A stretch of DNA of 64,000 nt from Eleginops maclovinus (GCF_036324505.1 NC_086362.1:9297043-9361042); one strand, 5' to 3'. Positions 16,620 through 29,839 are shown, counted from the first letter of the stretch. The notes: generated from the sequence alone by a model not told the origin. Translations and numbers: made by a program.

Positions 16620-19600
16620 CACCAGACACCTTAGTGGTTTAAATGTAATGGATGGTAGCTTCATTAAATGATATAACATTTATTTTAGCTTACACTTTTA
16701 AAGCGACTCGCAATGAGTGCATTCAACCATTAGATTGAAGCTCATAAAGCAAGAATCCTTCATTAGGTATCAATAAGTCACAGATTTTAGATTCAATAAA
16801 TTCAACATGGAGGCTACAAAAGTTTGAGCATCCAAATATAGGCTACCTAAAGCACCAAAGTAAAAGTAATCATTACGAAGAACCGCCCTTTCCAGAATTA
16901 TAGCTAACTTATATGTTATATATATGGTAGTTTGTGAATTTTCCCTAGGTATCAATACAGTCTTATCTCAAACTAAAAGTATACGCTATATTAAAATGTA
17001 TTTGTTTATTATATTTTGCAATTATCTGTATTCCAAGACGCTCCCAGGCCAGCGAAGAGATACTATAAGTACAATATTTGCACCTAAACTGTAGTGGTGT
17101 AAACAAATAGAGTGCCATTAAATACTAATACTAAAATAGAGTAAAATAAACTAAAAATTGGAATTAACTGGGTCTACAGTACTAGAGTTAATGTACTTTG
17201 TTACTTTCCACACAGAGTAAAGCGCTATAGGAATTTCCGGAACTGTTAGAAAACTAAAACTCTATTAAGTGTTGTTCTTTATTGTTAATGATTTTAAAAG
17301 TAAGAAAAGCACAGGTGTTACCTTAATGGCTCTGCTCTGTTCAAGTGTAAAAAATGTGTGACAGTAAGCCTGAGCCAGCATGCACAACAGCACAACCCTG
17401 AAACCAAAGCTGCCACGGTCATAAAAGAATATTTATAAATATATATGTACTCCTGTGCTTTCTCCGCTACATGTCAAAATGGCTTTGGAGAAAAAAATAT
17501 TGATTATAGGAGGAATTCTCACATTCATATTTTCAATTACATTTATGAATAAGGCAGAGGTTTTGTTCTGTGAACAAAACAGAGCTAAAAGGACAGTCAA
17601 TACCTACATTCCTTACGTGGGACTAAATAAATGCTGTTGTTGTTCCATATTTCTGAGATATCAAAGAACAGTTTGCACAGTTTCCGCTGCCCCCAGGTAG
17701 CCAACCGTTTTCCCAGGTCTGATGGAAGTTAGACATTGTTATTTTAAGAAGTTGCGTCTGTATTTTTCCTGTTATGACATGTCAAAAGGTCTGCTGTAAT
17801 TCCTTACTTATTGTGGGATATGAAGGGTGTGTTGCAGACTTCACACTAGTCATGCAGTGACATCACAAGAATGATATTTCACAATAATAAATGAAGTATG
17901 ATGGTAAATGTAGGCCTTTCCAAACGTTTAAACTTGGAAGTAAAAAGTATATTGCAAAGTATAAGAGGAATATAAAAACCTGTGGTGCAGGAAACAGCTG
18001 AAAAGGACAGGATTTGATTACAGCCTCTTATAATGGTTCTTTGTGTCTTGCTTTGCAAAGAGGACAATAGACTTTTATCAAGAGCCATGAAAAAACTCTG
18101 AGGACACCGCATTAAAGCAATTCATTCATTACTACCCTGCAAATGACAAGCACTTCATCCTAATTTTAATAGGAAATTACCCCTATTAAACATATTTGTT
18201 TTTATTTCAATGAAAATGAGCAGTTATGCCTGAAAGGAATTGGCACAGCAGAGCATTATGACTTTTTCAAGATTTCAAAAGTCCTTATTTTGACTGGAGT
18301 TCAGAAACACATGCTGACACAATCACACACAGGTAAACTCCTACCTGACTGTTTCTCAACTCTTGTGTGTTATCTTATCGCTTCAAGATAGCAGAGTCTG
18401 TGTCAATGACATTCCTGAGAGGCGGTGTTCAAATCACACCAGAATAATGGCATGTGCAAAAACGCCTGTTAGAATCAGTGATTTCAGGAGTTAAAAACCT
18501 AAGCTTAGTTGAAGTGGGATTGTTATTTCTGATCAGTAGAAGTGCCCTTTGATTTGTCTTTGCTGTGACCACACTTTGCCAAGTGGGTCAACCACAGCGT
18601 GCCAGAATCACATCACCAGTGCTGCTGTCACTAGGCCACATAGCACCGAGCTAAGAAGTATTTTTAAGGGGCTCCATGCCTCGCCAACAGGCTGTAAATA
18701 TTAATTAATTTTTTGTACTTAACAGAGGTCAACATACACCTTCAAGTTGACCTTTCCACCCAAGAGGAGCTGGTAAAGCAATGTTTACACTCATTTGGAG
18801 TGTCGTTTTTGCTTCCTGTTTCTAATGAAAAATGTCCCTACTTTTTAATGGTGATTAAAACAAGACATCTTAAAGTAAGACAACATGACAGATGTTACCA
18901 GAGCCTGACCTGGTGTGTAAATAAGTCAGCTGAAAACACCTCTGCAAATACCAAAGTATGCTTCAATGTGTGCAATGGGGTATTAAGTACTAAGCCCTTT
19001 AATCTTTTGCAGATGCCTTCCCAAACACACAAGATATTAAGTGTCAGCAGCAGAGGTACAGTGAATACATCTTTTCATTGTTAAGGTTATTTGAGCTATT
19101 TCTGATTTACACATGGTCAACCATTTCTTTTAACTTCAGTTTACGAGGGTAAGTGTTGTAGATCGAAGCAGTAGTACAATTCTCATGTCATTGAAAGCTT
19201 TTTTTTTTTTTTTTACTTGTACAACTCGGGCCTAGGACAAAAAGGGAAAGGCAGCAGAAGAGAGAGAGAGTGGGGATGAGTTGTGCTCAGTGGACTGGCA
19301 AAGAGCTGCTCACTGTGAATGCTCAGTACCTCCTCTGTTTATTCTCTACCCAGTCCCCCCTTCCCTCACCCCATTGGTCTGATCTCCCTCTCCCCCTTTA
19401 TAAACGTGCTCCCCCTCGCTCCCCCTCTGAAAAAAAAGCCAACATTCAGGACTGATCGCCACTCCCCCTCCGATGTCCTCCTCCTCGAAACTTTCCAATC
19501 AAAGTATGAGAACCCTGAAACAACCTGTACTCCACAAAAGCCCAACTCATTCCTAATTCCTGATTTAGGACTGTTTACTAAGACACAGCTCGTGCTCTAT

Positions 19601-21164
19601 ATCGCAGAAGTGGGAAGTGTTAAAGAACCTGAAAAACAAATCAGCGTCAGAGAGAAAAAGAGGGCAGACAAACTGTGCCGAACAAGGTGCACTTTTGACA
19701 GGGGGGAGGACCCGTTTAGAGACTGTTTTATCAGGCACACACACAAATACGGTTAACACACATGGCTTATCAAAACACACAGATGCATAACAGTTTCAAA
19801 CACATGGATCTGGTTGCCCAGGCAAAAATGAATCCTTTAAGGACATTAGGCGTATTATTTACACATGAACAATCAGACTTACATACCATACACACATACT
19901 GTTATCACTCTCACAGCGGTGGAAACACTCATGGAAATATAGGAGCGAAGATTACACACCGTCTTGAGAAATGCACTGGAGCTACCGGATAGACAGGTTA
20001 GGTAAACAGGACAACATTAAAAGTCAGATTGCACATCCTATACATATGCATTAGTTCAATAACGTCGGACCAGATGGTATATTTTGGATTTGTCTCTGGC
20101 ATTTTTATTTACATTCCTCAATCTGAATTTAGAAGGCCTACTCTCACATTGGCTGCCTCTTTCCTGGCATCCTGCAGCACAGTCACAAAAACACACAGTA
20201 GTTAACCATCAACAGGTAGATTCTGCGCTCAGACAGCTGTAACAGAGGAGATGGTCTACCAAGGTCAATATTAGCCCATTATGGTGTTATATGAACCTTT
20301 CAACAAGCTGTGTGTTTTCAAATGGCTATGCCAACTGTGTGTGTGTGTGTTTGTGTTTATCAATCACTGTGCGGACCACTGAGTTTCAGACTTTAAGAGC
20401 GAGGATATAATGGAACGTGAATTCGTCTACTCCCTTCTGCAAATGTCTGTGTTTTAGAAATAAAGGAACATTACGCCAAACATTAGATGAAGATCAATAA
20501 CACTCTGTTAAGCTTCAGGGTGGAAGACAGTTAGCTTGGCAACAACACTGGGAACAGGGAGAAACACTTAGCATGGCTCCAACAATCATCTAGAACTCAC
20601 AAAAGAACATGTTTAATCTTATTTGTTTTTATCTGTGTTGTTTATAAAAATAAGAAAAAACATGAAGTTACACATTTTATTCAAATGTCAAATGCTGAAG
20701 AAACATTTAAATATGTTATCAATTTAGAAACACCATTTACAACAAAAAAATATAGGAAATATAAGGGCATTTGGAGAGCACAGTCCGCCCCGATTGCCAA
20801 ATGTTTAATTTACAATGTTAATAAAAGTGAAAGAGGATGTTTCTTTCTGACTCGTGATCCGATTACAAATTGTAATAGGTTCTCCTTTGGCCCAAGCTTT
20901 ACCCTTTTAACCATTTGTTTCTCCCTGCTGACAAACAAAGCGGTCTGAAAACGGTCTGAGTGGTACAGAGATGACATATTTTTGTAAGGAAAACGGATGT
21001 TAGCATCGCAAGGGTTCCCCCAAATAAAAGCCAAAGGGATTCTTTCATTGGATTTTGGAATATTGCAGAACATAATCTCACATTTATGATACTAACATAT
21101 GTTGTTCAGCAGGATAATCTCCACCATTTTATGATTTTGGAAGTAAAAAGGCTTATGCTATATG
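16620..21164. other. Intergenic region, no recognised gene
   Basis: About 4.5 kb with no exon resembling a known protein. A CCAAT-like ATTGGT at 19374 and a palindromic TTTATAAA at 19398 sit in a pyrimidine-rich block (19330-19440). There is an A/T run near 19200. The longest open frame, 19319-19756, is Pro/Ser/Lys-rich and unconvincing. Confidence 0.5.
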
Positions 21165-21711
21165 GAACTACGGCACGTCACATGACTTCAGGTAACCACT
21201 GCTAAGCTAAACGCGGCTAATATGTGGTGTGATGACGTTTAGTCGTCTCATTTGGAAATGTACCACATTAATCCCCCTCCCTCACACACCCGTCCCTCAT
21301 CCAGCAACAGTCGCTTTCTATTCTCCGCTGCTAGTGAAAATGTACTTTGCACAAAGTACTTTTTGCACTAAAGAACTACTTGCACTACCGTCAAACTGTG
21401 TTGATGGTGTCGAACATATGTATATATTACTTAGTTTTTTTGTTGTATACCCCTTTTTACCCCCCCCCTTTTTTTTCTACGCTCTTATCTTTTTATGTTA
21501 TATGTTCTTGTTTGTATTTGCACTGTGGGACTGCCAGAAACGGTATTTCAATTTTCTGTATGTATAACACATGTGGAAACTTTGACAATAAAGTGGACTT
21601 TGACTTGACTTTGATTTAGACGCTTGACACAACGATGCTTCAGACATTTATCAGTGGGGACGTATCTTGTTTCCTGGAACAAAACTAGAAAGATATTGCT
21701 TCTCTTGAAAT
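21165..21711. repeat. Duplicated segment, copy A, interrupted by a retroelement tail
   Basis: 21165-21253 and 21618-21711 together match 22070-22260 (copy B) nearly base for base, including the shared core CTAAGCTAAACGCGGCTA. Copy A is split by 364 bp (21254-21617). Both insertion edges carry ATTT, consistent with a short target-site duplication. Confidence 0.75.
21254..21617 (+). mobile_element. Non-LTR retroelement 3' end inserted in copy A
   Basis: The insert ends with a polyadenylation-like AATAAAGTGGACTTTGACT and a short TTGACTTTGA tail, as 3' ends of fish L2-type retrotransposons do. Upstream is the phrase GCACTGTGGGACTGCC. No reverse-transcriptase reading is retained, so it is a severely 5'-truncated copy. 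Its boundaries are defined by comparison with uninterrupted copy B. Confidence 0.6.
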
Positions 21712-22065
21712 ACCGTGGAGGAAATAAGTATTTGATCCCCTGCCAATTTAGTTAGTTTATCCACTTACAAAGAAATGAACAGTCTGTAATTTTTGTGGTA
21801 GGTTTATTTTAACAATGAGAGACAGAATAAAAAATGTACATTAAAAAAAGATATTTGGGGGAAATAAGTATTTGATCCCCTTGCAACCAACAAGGATTCT
21901 GGCTCCCACGGACCGGTTAAATAAGTCCTCTCGCTTTAAGAAAGTACTCCTGATGTCAACTCGTTACCTGGATAAAAGACACCTGACCACAGTCAATAAA
22001 TCAGATTACAACCTCTCCACCGAGGGCCAGACCATAGACAGGTCTTCTGGTCATGGCTTATGCTA
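21712..22065 (+). mobile_element. Tc1/mariner 5' end remnant
   Basis: It contains two copies of GGAAATAAGTATTTGATCCCC (21719-21739 and 21860-21881), the paired direct repeats found inside Tc1-family inverted repeats. They are followed by the usual leader (GATAAAAGACACCTG). The element stops before any transposase frame and has no matching right end nearby. Confidence 0.7.
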
Positions 22066-22069
22066 CAAA

Positions 22070-22260
22070 GGAACAGTCCCATGACTTCACCACCACCACT
22101 AAGCTAAACGCGGCTATTATGTGGTGTGATGGCGTTTAGTCGTCTCATTTAGACGCTTGACACAACAATGCTTCAGACATTTATCAGTGGGGTGTTTACT
22201 GATGTATTTTGTTTCCTGGAACAAAACTAGAAACATATTGTTTTTCTTGAAATATGTTTC
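22070..22260. repeat. Duplicated segment, copy B (uninterrupted)
   Basis: The intact counterpart of the split copy at 21165-21711. It lies next to the end of the ELM2/SANT gene, probably in its 3' UTR or just beyond. Confidence 0.75.
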
Positions 22261-22318
22261 AAAAAGTTTGATATAAAATTGAGTTTGCGTTAAAAACAGT
22301 AATGCTGGGGTCATGCTT

Positions 22319-25300
22319 TTACTGCCAGTTGACTGTGTCTTTCCCCCCCACCGTTCCTGCTCCATCTTTCTCTTCTGTCTCGCAGAAGAAGATAGTGGGG
22401 TCAGGGCCAAAAGAGCCCCATGATTGGTGGAAAGGTAAGAGGGTGGGCGGCTCTCTTTGGTTAGAGTCTGTATTGGTGTCTACCTGAGAGTTCGAAGCGG
22501 CGATGTTCCCGTATGTTACCACAGCGCCGGGGTCAAGAACGCCGCCATTGCCGGGCGTGATGCTGTTGGTTACAGAGTGGAGGACAGTGTCTGTATTGGT
22601 GTTGCTGCTTCCAGAGGAGGGAAAGGTCAGCCCTGCAGCCTGTGGGGGAAGCAGATTACCGCCCGGGTTGGGGATGGACCGACTGAGAGCCAGGCGCTGG
22701 TTGAAGATTTGTTGCTGCAGCCGCCGGTCGCTCCAATCCTCCTGAGGCTGCCGGTGGATCTTCATGTGAGCGTTACGAGACTTTATTTTATAGAACATTC
22801 TTGAGCAGAGAGAGAGGAAAAACAGGTTTGAGAAGAAGAAAAACTAAAACATACAAATCATGTGTGAATGTTTGTCCGATATAACTGGTTCTACTTACTT
22901 TCCACACAGCTTGCACGGGAAGAAGCTGCTCAGGGGGACAGGAACCGCCTCCTCCGGTCCAAACTGTGCGTCCAATGGCGGACAGACAGGGGTTATCTAT
23001 GAACACAGGAGCAATTTAAAGCAACTGTGCTGTAACTGAATGGCTGGGCTGCATGAGACACACCAAAAAAATGTTTTTAACTGTTTGAACAAGAATGCAA
23101 ATACTTAAAGAGCATCATGGGAATTTGGGCTGTCACAATATCAGATTTTTCTTTATTATTAATGCAGCCAAAATAATTCACAATATTGAGATTATCTTGA
23201 TATCTCTCAATCTTAAGGAAACAAAAACATGTAGTGTTGGGATGTAAATAGAGCGTCTGTAACCATAACTGCACATAATCCTACAAAAAGACCAATTACA
23301 CCATAGGATGGTGGAAAGGCAACAAAATAATCCACGCGGCCTATATTCTACCAACTCAATTCAATCATATGTGAAAAGATGACATCATCAACACCGGTTT
23401 TGGCCAGTATAACAACAAGAGAACATGAATAAAATGGTGAAAAGAAAAGAAAAGGCAGATATTAAATCACAAACCAAATGGGACAATTTGACAAGAGGAA
23501 TGTTTGACTGAATTAGGACTTTGTTTGTGTGTTCCTTACACTTTTCTGCTGCTCCATCGCTGCTTCTCGGATATCCTCCTCTCTCTGTTTCTTCTGCTTG
23601 TCCTGGAGCTTCTTGCTCAGGTAGTAAAATTCAACACACTGGCTCACGGTCTTAGTCCTCACCTGCAAAACAAACGCAGCGTAAACCGACAATTTCCCCC
23701 TTTTGTTGGGTATTTCCTGACCATATGAATCACTGTGTGTTGTTTACCAGAACTCACTTTTTCTTTTATATATATGTGTGTACTAGCTATGCATAGGATA
23801 TGTCACGTACGACAAATTAGAAAAGGAAAACATTGAGAAGTTAATGAATATTAGTTGTACCATTTTCCTTAAGACTGAGAAATCTTTCCCATAAGTCCGC
23901 AGAGTTGCACCAAAGAGACTCTTTTCACTGTCTGTCCAACAATCACTACCTGCAGACAGAGAAGATGGAGGGGGTTGATTCATACAAATTCTAGACTAAG
24001 TGGTGGTTTTTTAGATACTTTAGTTCAGTAAAAGTACAACAATTCACTGTGAAAATGATGAATACTCCACTAAAATGAATAAGTCCTGCATTCAAAACCT
24101 CACTTTAGTAAAAGCGTGTAAGTATTATCAGCAAGAACATTAAAGTAAGGTAAAGTAAAAGTGTATTTATGCAGAGACATGATCCTTCTAACCTCGTACA
24201 GAAGCACCTTCAGCAACAATATCATTCCCCCCCGCTGTAAAACAGAACGCCAAAGGAAGTCCTTCCTCCCTGGTTTAACTTATCTATCTCAGGTCAGAGG
24301 GACAGTGGAGACATTGCGTCCTGAGGCCAAAATGTCACTTTATCCAATTCCACTGTATCACTTCATTTAGTTCAGACTTATTTTATTGTTATATATGCTG
24401 CTAAATTGCACAGTGCGTATTGTTGTATATTGTATATACCCACGTATTAACTGTAATTGTATTGCTTTTACTTAGTAATTACTTAGTTTATTTTATGTTA
24501 GTTTGAGTTTACCTCTCACTTTCTATTACTTTCCCATTTTGTCCTGCAACTGTTGCACAGCAATTTCCCTCGGGATAAATAAAGCTTCTTGAATCTTGAA
24601 TTATATATGTTTTTTTTCTTAATAATTATGATTTGTTAGTTTAATCTGCAGCAATGCATTATACTCAAAACGTATCACTTAAAAAAGACATTTTCAGGCA
24701 TTTAACAGAGAAAAAGTACAAAACTTGAGTTAGTATTGGTCAATTCTACCACTCGTTGGACTTCATTCTTCAGACAGACACACAGCCTGGAGACATTCAG
24801 GGGGTTGAAAGCTGGGCAAGAGGGGGAGGGAGGAGTCCAGAGACATACCAGGGGGATCAGACATCCAAAATGTTGTCAGGCTGTTGCCAGTGGGCAAAAA
24901 AGTGTATGCGGTACCCTGTCTGCAGAAACACACCAACCTGAGGTAACAGTAGTGTGCAGAACAATGTCTACTCTGTGCTTTACAGGCAGCCTTGTGGATT
25001 TCAACGCAAGAAACAAAGAGGGAGAGGGATAGAGTTTGTGAAAGTGGCAGGAGGATTTGGTTTCTACAAAGGCGACTATTGTACATACAGTGGGAAATGG
25101 TTACTCCTGTTCTGAATCACATTTTGACTTGCAGAAACTATTTGCTGTTATGAAACACTGAACTCATCTTAGTTATTTTTTACCCTTTGCCTATTTCTGT
25201 CGTGGAGGTGTGGTTGAATATGTAAAGTGGAGTTTACGCAGGTTAAATAAAATATCCAAAGTCAAGCCAAAGAGTCTGATCATAAGTGTGTATGCATTGT

Positions 25301-28300
25301 CCTATTAACAGCTTTAATTGAGCCATATGGATATACTTAAAAATCCTTCTTTGGAAGGGTGATTCAGTTTTGGGCATGAATCCTTACTTATATTGCACAG
25401 AATTGAGTTTGTCAACTGCACTCTTTTTCAATGTATTATAAATAAAGTTGCCTTAAAGAACAAAAAAAACATTGAAATCCTTGTATAAGTATAGTGGGAT
25501 TCTCTTTGCACCACATATCTTTTCCTAAATCCCTAAAAAAGATTCTTTCCTTGACCTCATGATTTTTCTATCATAGTCAAGGAAAGGTGATGGAGTTTTT
25601 TTTCTATTTAACTCCAGTCTTATAGTGATGTCAAAAGGTCAAAGGTTACCAGAGTAGTGGTAGTCTCCTGCAGGCGAGGGCTGTGAGAACAGCAGCATCT
25701 CCAGAGCGGCCTGCAGGAGAGAGGGATGCAGGAGAAGGAGAACAGACAGATGAGGCATGCAATGGATCTGAAGGGAGTTAACTGGACATCAATGAGAATG
25801 AGTGAGTAGGAGGAAAGAAAGGACGATAACAATGCTGTATGGTAGTACATCAGAATGGATGGAGGCATGATGAAAATGATGGAGTAAGTGCAAAGTAAAA
25901 TAATTAGTGAAGTGATATTTCCTCACTGCTTACCATTATGTTGCCCTGACAGTAGTGCAGACGGTGCAGGGCCAGCTCTGTGTTGCTGCCCCCTCCTGGT
26001 ACACAGCTGGAACTGCACATGGACAACAGCCTCTCCACTGGGCATGCACAAATGCAAATGTTTTTTAGGATATTAAGAAATGAGCTTTGATCCTTTAAAT
26101 ATAAATTGCAAAGTTACAGAACAGATCATTGACTGGTATTGTGTGTATTCTTACTTTTGAGGTTGTTAAGCTGTATTTTAGTCTGCCACTTACCTTGGTC
26201 TTGTAAATTGGTATTATCCTCCAGCATATCCCATGGTTTCCAGAGCAACTGTTCCCTAGGTGATTCCTCTTCTGGACACCACACCCTTGACCGTTCCCCA
26301 TCCACCAAGCATGGAGGAAGCTCTGCTTGGAAATCATGTCCCACGTTGACATACCTTGAGAGAAAGAAAGATGTGAAAAGAAGAAATAGAAAAAGGTAAT
26401 ACCATGGATCTACTTCAAATATTTGTATTTTTTTTACTTACGGTGACACACTTTCATCTTCCTCTTCTTTAAATTTTGTTTCTTCCTCTCTGTGATTAAG
26501 ATGTGAGATTGAGGAGTAGAGACCCGTCCCCCTACGAAGTGGATTGATCAGCGGTTGAGGAGTGTACCGGCCTCTCCTCTGGCCTCTGCTTAAGTGAAGG
26601 ATGCTGGGAAATGGAGTTCCAGTGTAAATTGGAGAGACTTGTTGCTGTAAGAACACAAGCGAAAGTGATTTTAGATAGTTATCCTTGTTCTCTTTTGATA
26701 ATGACACAACCAAAAACAAAAGCCGGAAAGAAAACGACAGCAACTGAAGGAAGGAAGGAAGGAAATAAAGAAGCATATTTTTCACCAAACGTTACTTTAA
26801 ATGTGGTCAAATTCTCTCGTGATAAAAAAAAAGTAGCCATACAGTACCTGTAGCTGTTCTTGTTTAAGATTGGCTTCCTCTCTCTTCACTTTCTGGGTCA
26901 CAATGTGAGGGTTTTTATTTTCTGCGGTCTCATACCGTTGGTCTGTGAGGTGAGGCAGACGAGAGGGAAGGTGGAAGGCGGAATAGAGGGATTGAGCATT
27001 GGAGGGACCGAGGGCTCTGGATGGATGAAGGGATGGAGGATGGGAGGTGGAGGACAGGAACGAAGGTTCTTGAGACTGAACGTGGGAGGCTGGAAAAATT
27101 ATAGGGGAGGAGGACAAGAAGAGTGGACCTCAATGTGAGATATCATTTTGAGTGTCACATCACGGTCTTCTGTGCAGGTTTTTAGAAACTACATCCAAAA
27201 TCAATTATTGTGAAAAAAATATACATTCTAAAGCATGCAGTATCAAAGACAATAAGGTGATTATCAAATTTTTAAAAATAGTATAAAAAATGTATGTTCA
27301 AAAAGAAAAGTGAAAACGTAACTCGCGTGAGAGAAATGTCACAAGCTCACCGACAAACACCCACATGTCCCGTAAATGTACATGTGGGTTTTACCTGTGA
27401 TTGTAAGTGAGGGAAATAAAGTTCATTTAAATTAATTCACGTTTTTCTATTTCACTTGTGACCTGGCTTGGGTGGTAACGGATTACAAATGAGGATGAAA
27501 AGTAAAGGTGACTGTATCCCATTACAGTTATAGAAAAAAAACACCTTACTGGTACATTAAAAAACAATAAAAAAGCATTACAGTGCATTTTAAAAGATAT
27601 GAAACTATGCACAGATTGTATTTTTGCTTCGTAAATTGTAGGATGTGGTCATACCTTGTGAATTCTTGGTCTATAGAATACCGCATACAGTCAATATGCT
27701 TATAGAAATGCAGCTTTTATTTCAAAGAAAATCTGGGTTTACTTCAATTATCCCTTAGAAACTTTAATTAGGTCACAGATTTTTTTAACAGGTAATTAAT
27801 ATTGTAACAGGATACATTCTTAAAGTAACCCTCTCACCCATTGGTATCACAGGCTCCAGATTAAGTCAATGCTATCCCTATATCACACTTTATTTTCAAA
27901 AACACAATGTCCTACCTAGGATGTTGCCATAGTCACTGCCATGAGGTGGTCTCAGGTTGCCCTCGGTGATGCCGGGGTCACTGGACGTATGTGTAAAAGT
28001 GTGTGACATCACTGGAAACTTCCATATCATCCCAGGGGAGTGGATAGATGGGAGAGGCTGAAGGTGCGAAGGAAAAAACTGTAGTGAATCCCCCCCCTGG
28101 GACACCGAAAGTGTGGACACACCTAACCCACCGGGGGAGTCCATTTTGGAGGGTGAGTGGGAAGGAGGAGGCAGAGGTGTGGGAGGAGGACTGAGAACTG
28201 AAGACATGATGTGAGATGATGTGGGAGGAGAAGGGAAGGAGGGGTGGGCGGGTGAGTGGGACGAGCAGGGCGGCAGGTAGGAGTCGAAAGCACAGCTGTG

Positions 28301-29224
28301 CCTCGACTTATACCCGGGGCTCTCTCCTCTCCCTACTCCGAATTCCCAAAATTGTCCGGAAGAATCAATGCTGGAGATCATGGGAAATCTTCTCTTGCCC
28401 TGGGAGAGGAAGGCCTCGGAGAAGGAGTCCAGTTTCTGAGTGTACTGAGTCAGGCATCCTGAGTTTAAAGTGTCGGTGTCTGCTGCTCCGCTCCACCTGG
28501 CTTCCCCGGGCTGACTCGAGGGAGAGACGCTCACCCAGGGTCCCTCACCCTCTGTTCCCTGAAGCTGATCCTCCCCTGAGCCACAGCTGGACCCATAATC
28601 CTCCTCTCTTCCTAAATAATGATCACCAACTCTTGAACAGTTGACGCCGCTGTCACTGAAGCTCCCCGCTGCAGTTCGGTTGTAGGGAGTAGTTTGTTTT
28701 GTGAAGAGGCTAACGTTGGCCTCCCTGTGGTAAACAGCTTCGCCTTTAGCTTCATATCTCACATGATTATAACAATTCGCTCTGAGTTTACGTCTCACTC
28801 CTCCCTCGCTGTTGTGAATAACATCATTACTGTAGCAATCCGCTTTGTCATAAAAACCATCTGCAGCGTTTTCACAACTCTCCCCATTTTCCCAAACCTC
28901 CTCTTTTTTCCCGCCGTACCAAGTGTCCGAAAAATGGCCGCCTCCCAAGCTAGCATCTCCATCCAGGCAGCTACTACTCGTGTTTAGGAAGCCTCTGTCT
29001 CCCCCACTGCTCTCCCTCCTTCCCCCTGAGGAGGTGTTTGAAGCCAGTAGAATATTTGAAGATTCTCCCCCTCTCCTTCCATATTCCAGAGGGCTCAGGG
29101 CAGGCTGAGAGGACGGGTATCCCAATTCAGGGCTTTGATGGCTGGGCAGCGTGAGGTGAAAGGATGGGTTGTGGCGATGGTGGTTGAGGTTGGGGAAGGA
29201 TTGGGTAGATGAGGGGTCGTCCAT
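22319..29224 (-). CDS. ELM2/SANT/C2H2 zinc-finger transcriptional regulator (TRERF1/ZNF541/MIDEAS family)
   Basis: Probable nuclear co-regulator; this family recruits HDAC1/2 through the ELM2-SANT module. Coding exons, in gene order: 27916-29224, 26848-27089, 26442-26644, 26194-26354, 25934-26037, 25650-25710, 23861-23949, 23540-23662, 22899-22996 and 22319-22799. They sum to 2871 nt (956 aa plus stop) with matching phases. The start is the first ATG after the acceptor at 29253. Residues 1-585 are low-complexity and Ser/Pro-rich, with KLDSFSEAF and YTPQPLINPLRRGTGLYSS as in TRERF1-type proteins. ELM2 spans about 586-693 (NVGHDFQAELPP, then PGGGSNTELALHRLH), SANT about 694-764 (CWTDSEKSLFGATL, YGKDFSVLRKM, SQCVEFYYLSKKL), and a C2H2 finger 790-812 (CKLC, then IKSRNAHMKIH). 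The N-terminal finger of TRERF1 is not seen. The stop at 22319 is the least certain end; a possible donor (CTCAG|GTAGAC) lies near 22484. The exact family member is not resolved. Confidence 0.9.
23953..24160. repeat. Degraded hAT-like interspersed repeat fragment
   Basis: Contains AAAGTACAACAATTCACTG, CTGCATTCAAAACCTCAC and TTTAGTAAAAG in the order of a teleost repeat also seen at 36962-37313. It lies in an intron of the ELM2/SANT gene. Confidence 0.4.
24160..24602 (+). mobile_element. L2-like LINE 3' end
   Basis: A degenerate frame reads RCKTERQRKSFLPGLTYL, resembling the last residues of L2/CR1-type reverse-transcriptase polyproteins. A 3' UTR follows, ending in AATAAAGCTTCTTGAATCTTGA, a repeat-type tail. 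It is antisense in the 1.7 kb intron between the ELM2 and SANT exons. Confidence 0.65.
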
Positions 29225-29734
29225 GATTGCTCGCTGCGTGTAGCTAGAGTGCCTACAGGAGACAGAATGGAGTAAATATAAAAACAGTATAAAGCATAGT
29301 TTGACTTGTGGTTTAACGGTTGCCCTCATTTATCATATTTAAGAGGCTTCCCAGATACTGCGTCAAAACTTGTTTTTATGTGGTTTCTTTCCTTGTTATA
29401 CTGTAAACGCTGTTAGCTAAAGTTAGCGTTTCGTTACATAACTCGCAACTCCGCTTTTCCTGTACAACCCTGATTGTATGCTTGCTTCCTAAATTGGTTT
29501 TTAAAACTTTGAGAACCTCGGATACAAAAATGTATTATTTTCACAACAATCAGAGCGAATACTCCAAATTCTGTGACCCATCAAATCGTATGACCTAATC
29601 AGAAGTTCCCTCGTGTCATGTCATTCCCTCAAATAAATCATGCCGGCAGTAGGTTTAAAGTAAAGGCGCCAATTAAAAGAACAGCCAGATTAGCCGTCTT
29701 GACATGCACATTCCAGCAGAGCATGTGTGCTTAC

Positions 29735-29830
29735 CTCGCTTTATGCTGCTTGATTTAGTTTGTCGGATTACAAAGTATCACTCGTACGGCAACATAGAAG
29801 AGAAACTTGCCAAGCAGCTAAAAAGAAAGC
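29735..29830 (-). other. Candidate 5' UTR exon of the ELM2/SANT gene
   Basis: The minus strand ends in AAGCGAG|GTAAGC, a near-perfect donor at 29734, about 480 bp upstream of the acceptor (CCTGTAG at 29253) that opens the start-codon exon. The upstream edge is not visible. There is no clear TATA box. Confidence 0.5.
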
Positions 29831-29839
29831 TATTCTGTT

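Noticed and set aside
19319..19756. 145-codon frame in the intergenic region
   Set aside because: Composition is biased, no family is recognised, and the splice context is missing. Only the promoter-like motifs are kept, as a weak finding.
22457..22804. 115-codon plus-strand frame
   Set aside because: It lies opposite the last coding exon of the ELM2/SANT gene and has no domain of its own.
28216..28644. 142-codon plus-strand frame, Arg/Ser-rich
   Set aside because: It is the antisense shadow of the first coding exon of the ELM2/SANT gene, which has splice and domain support.
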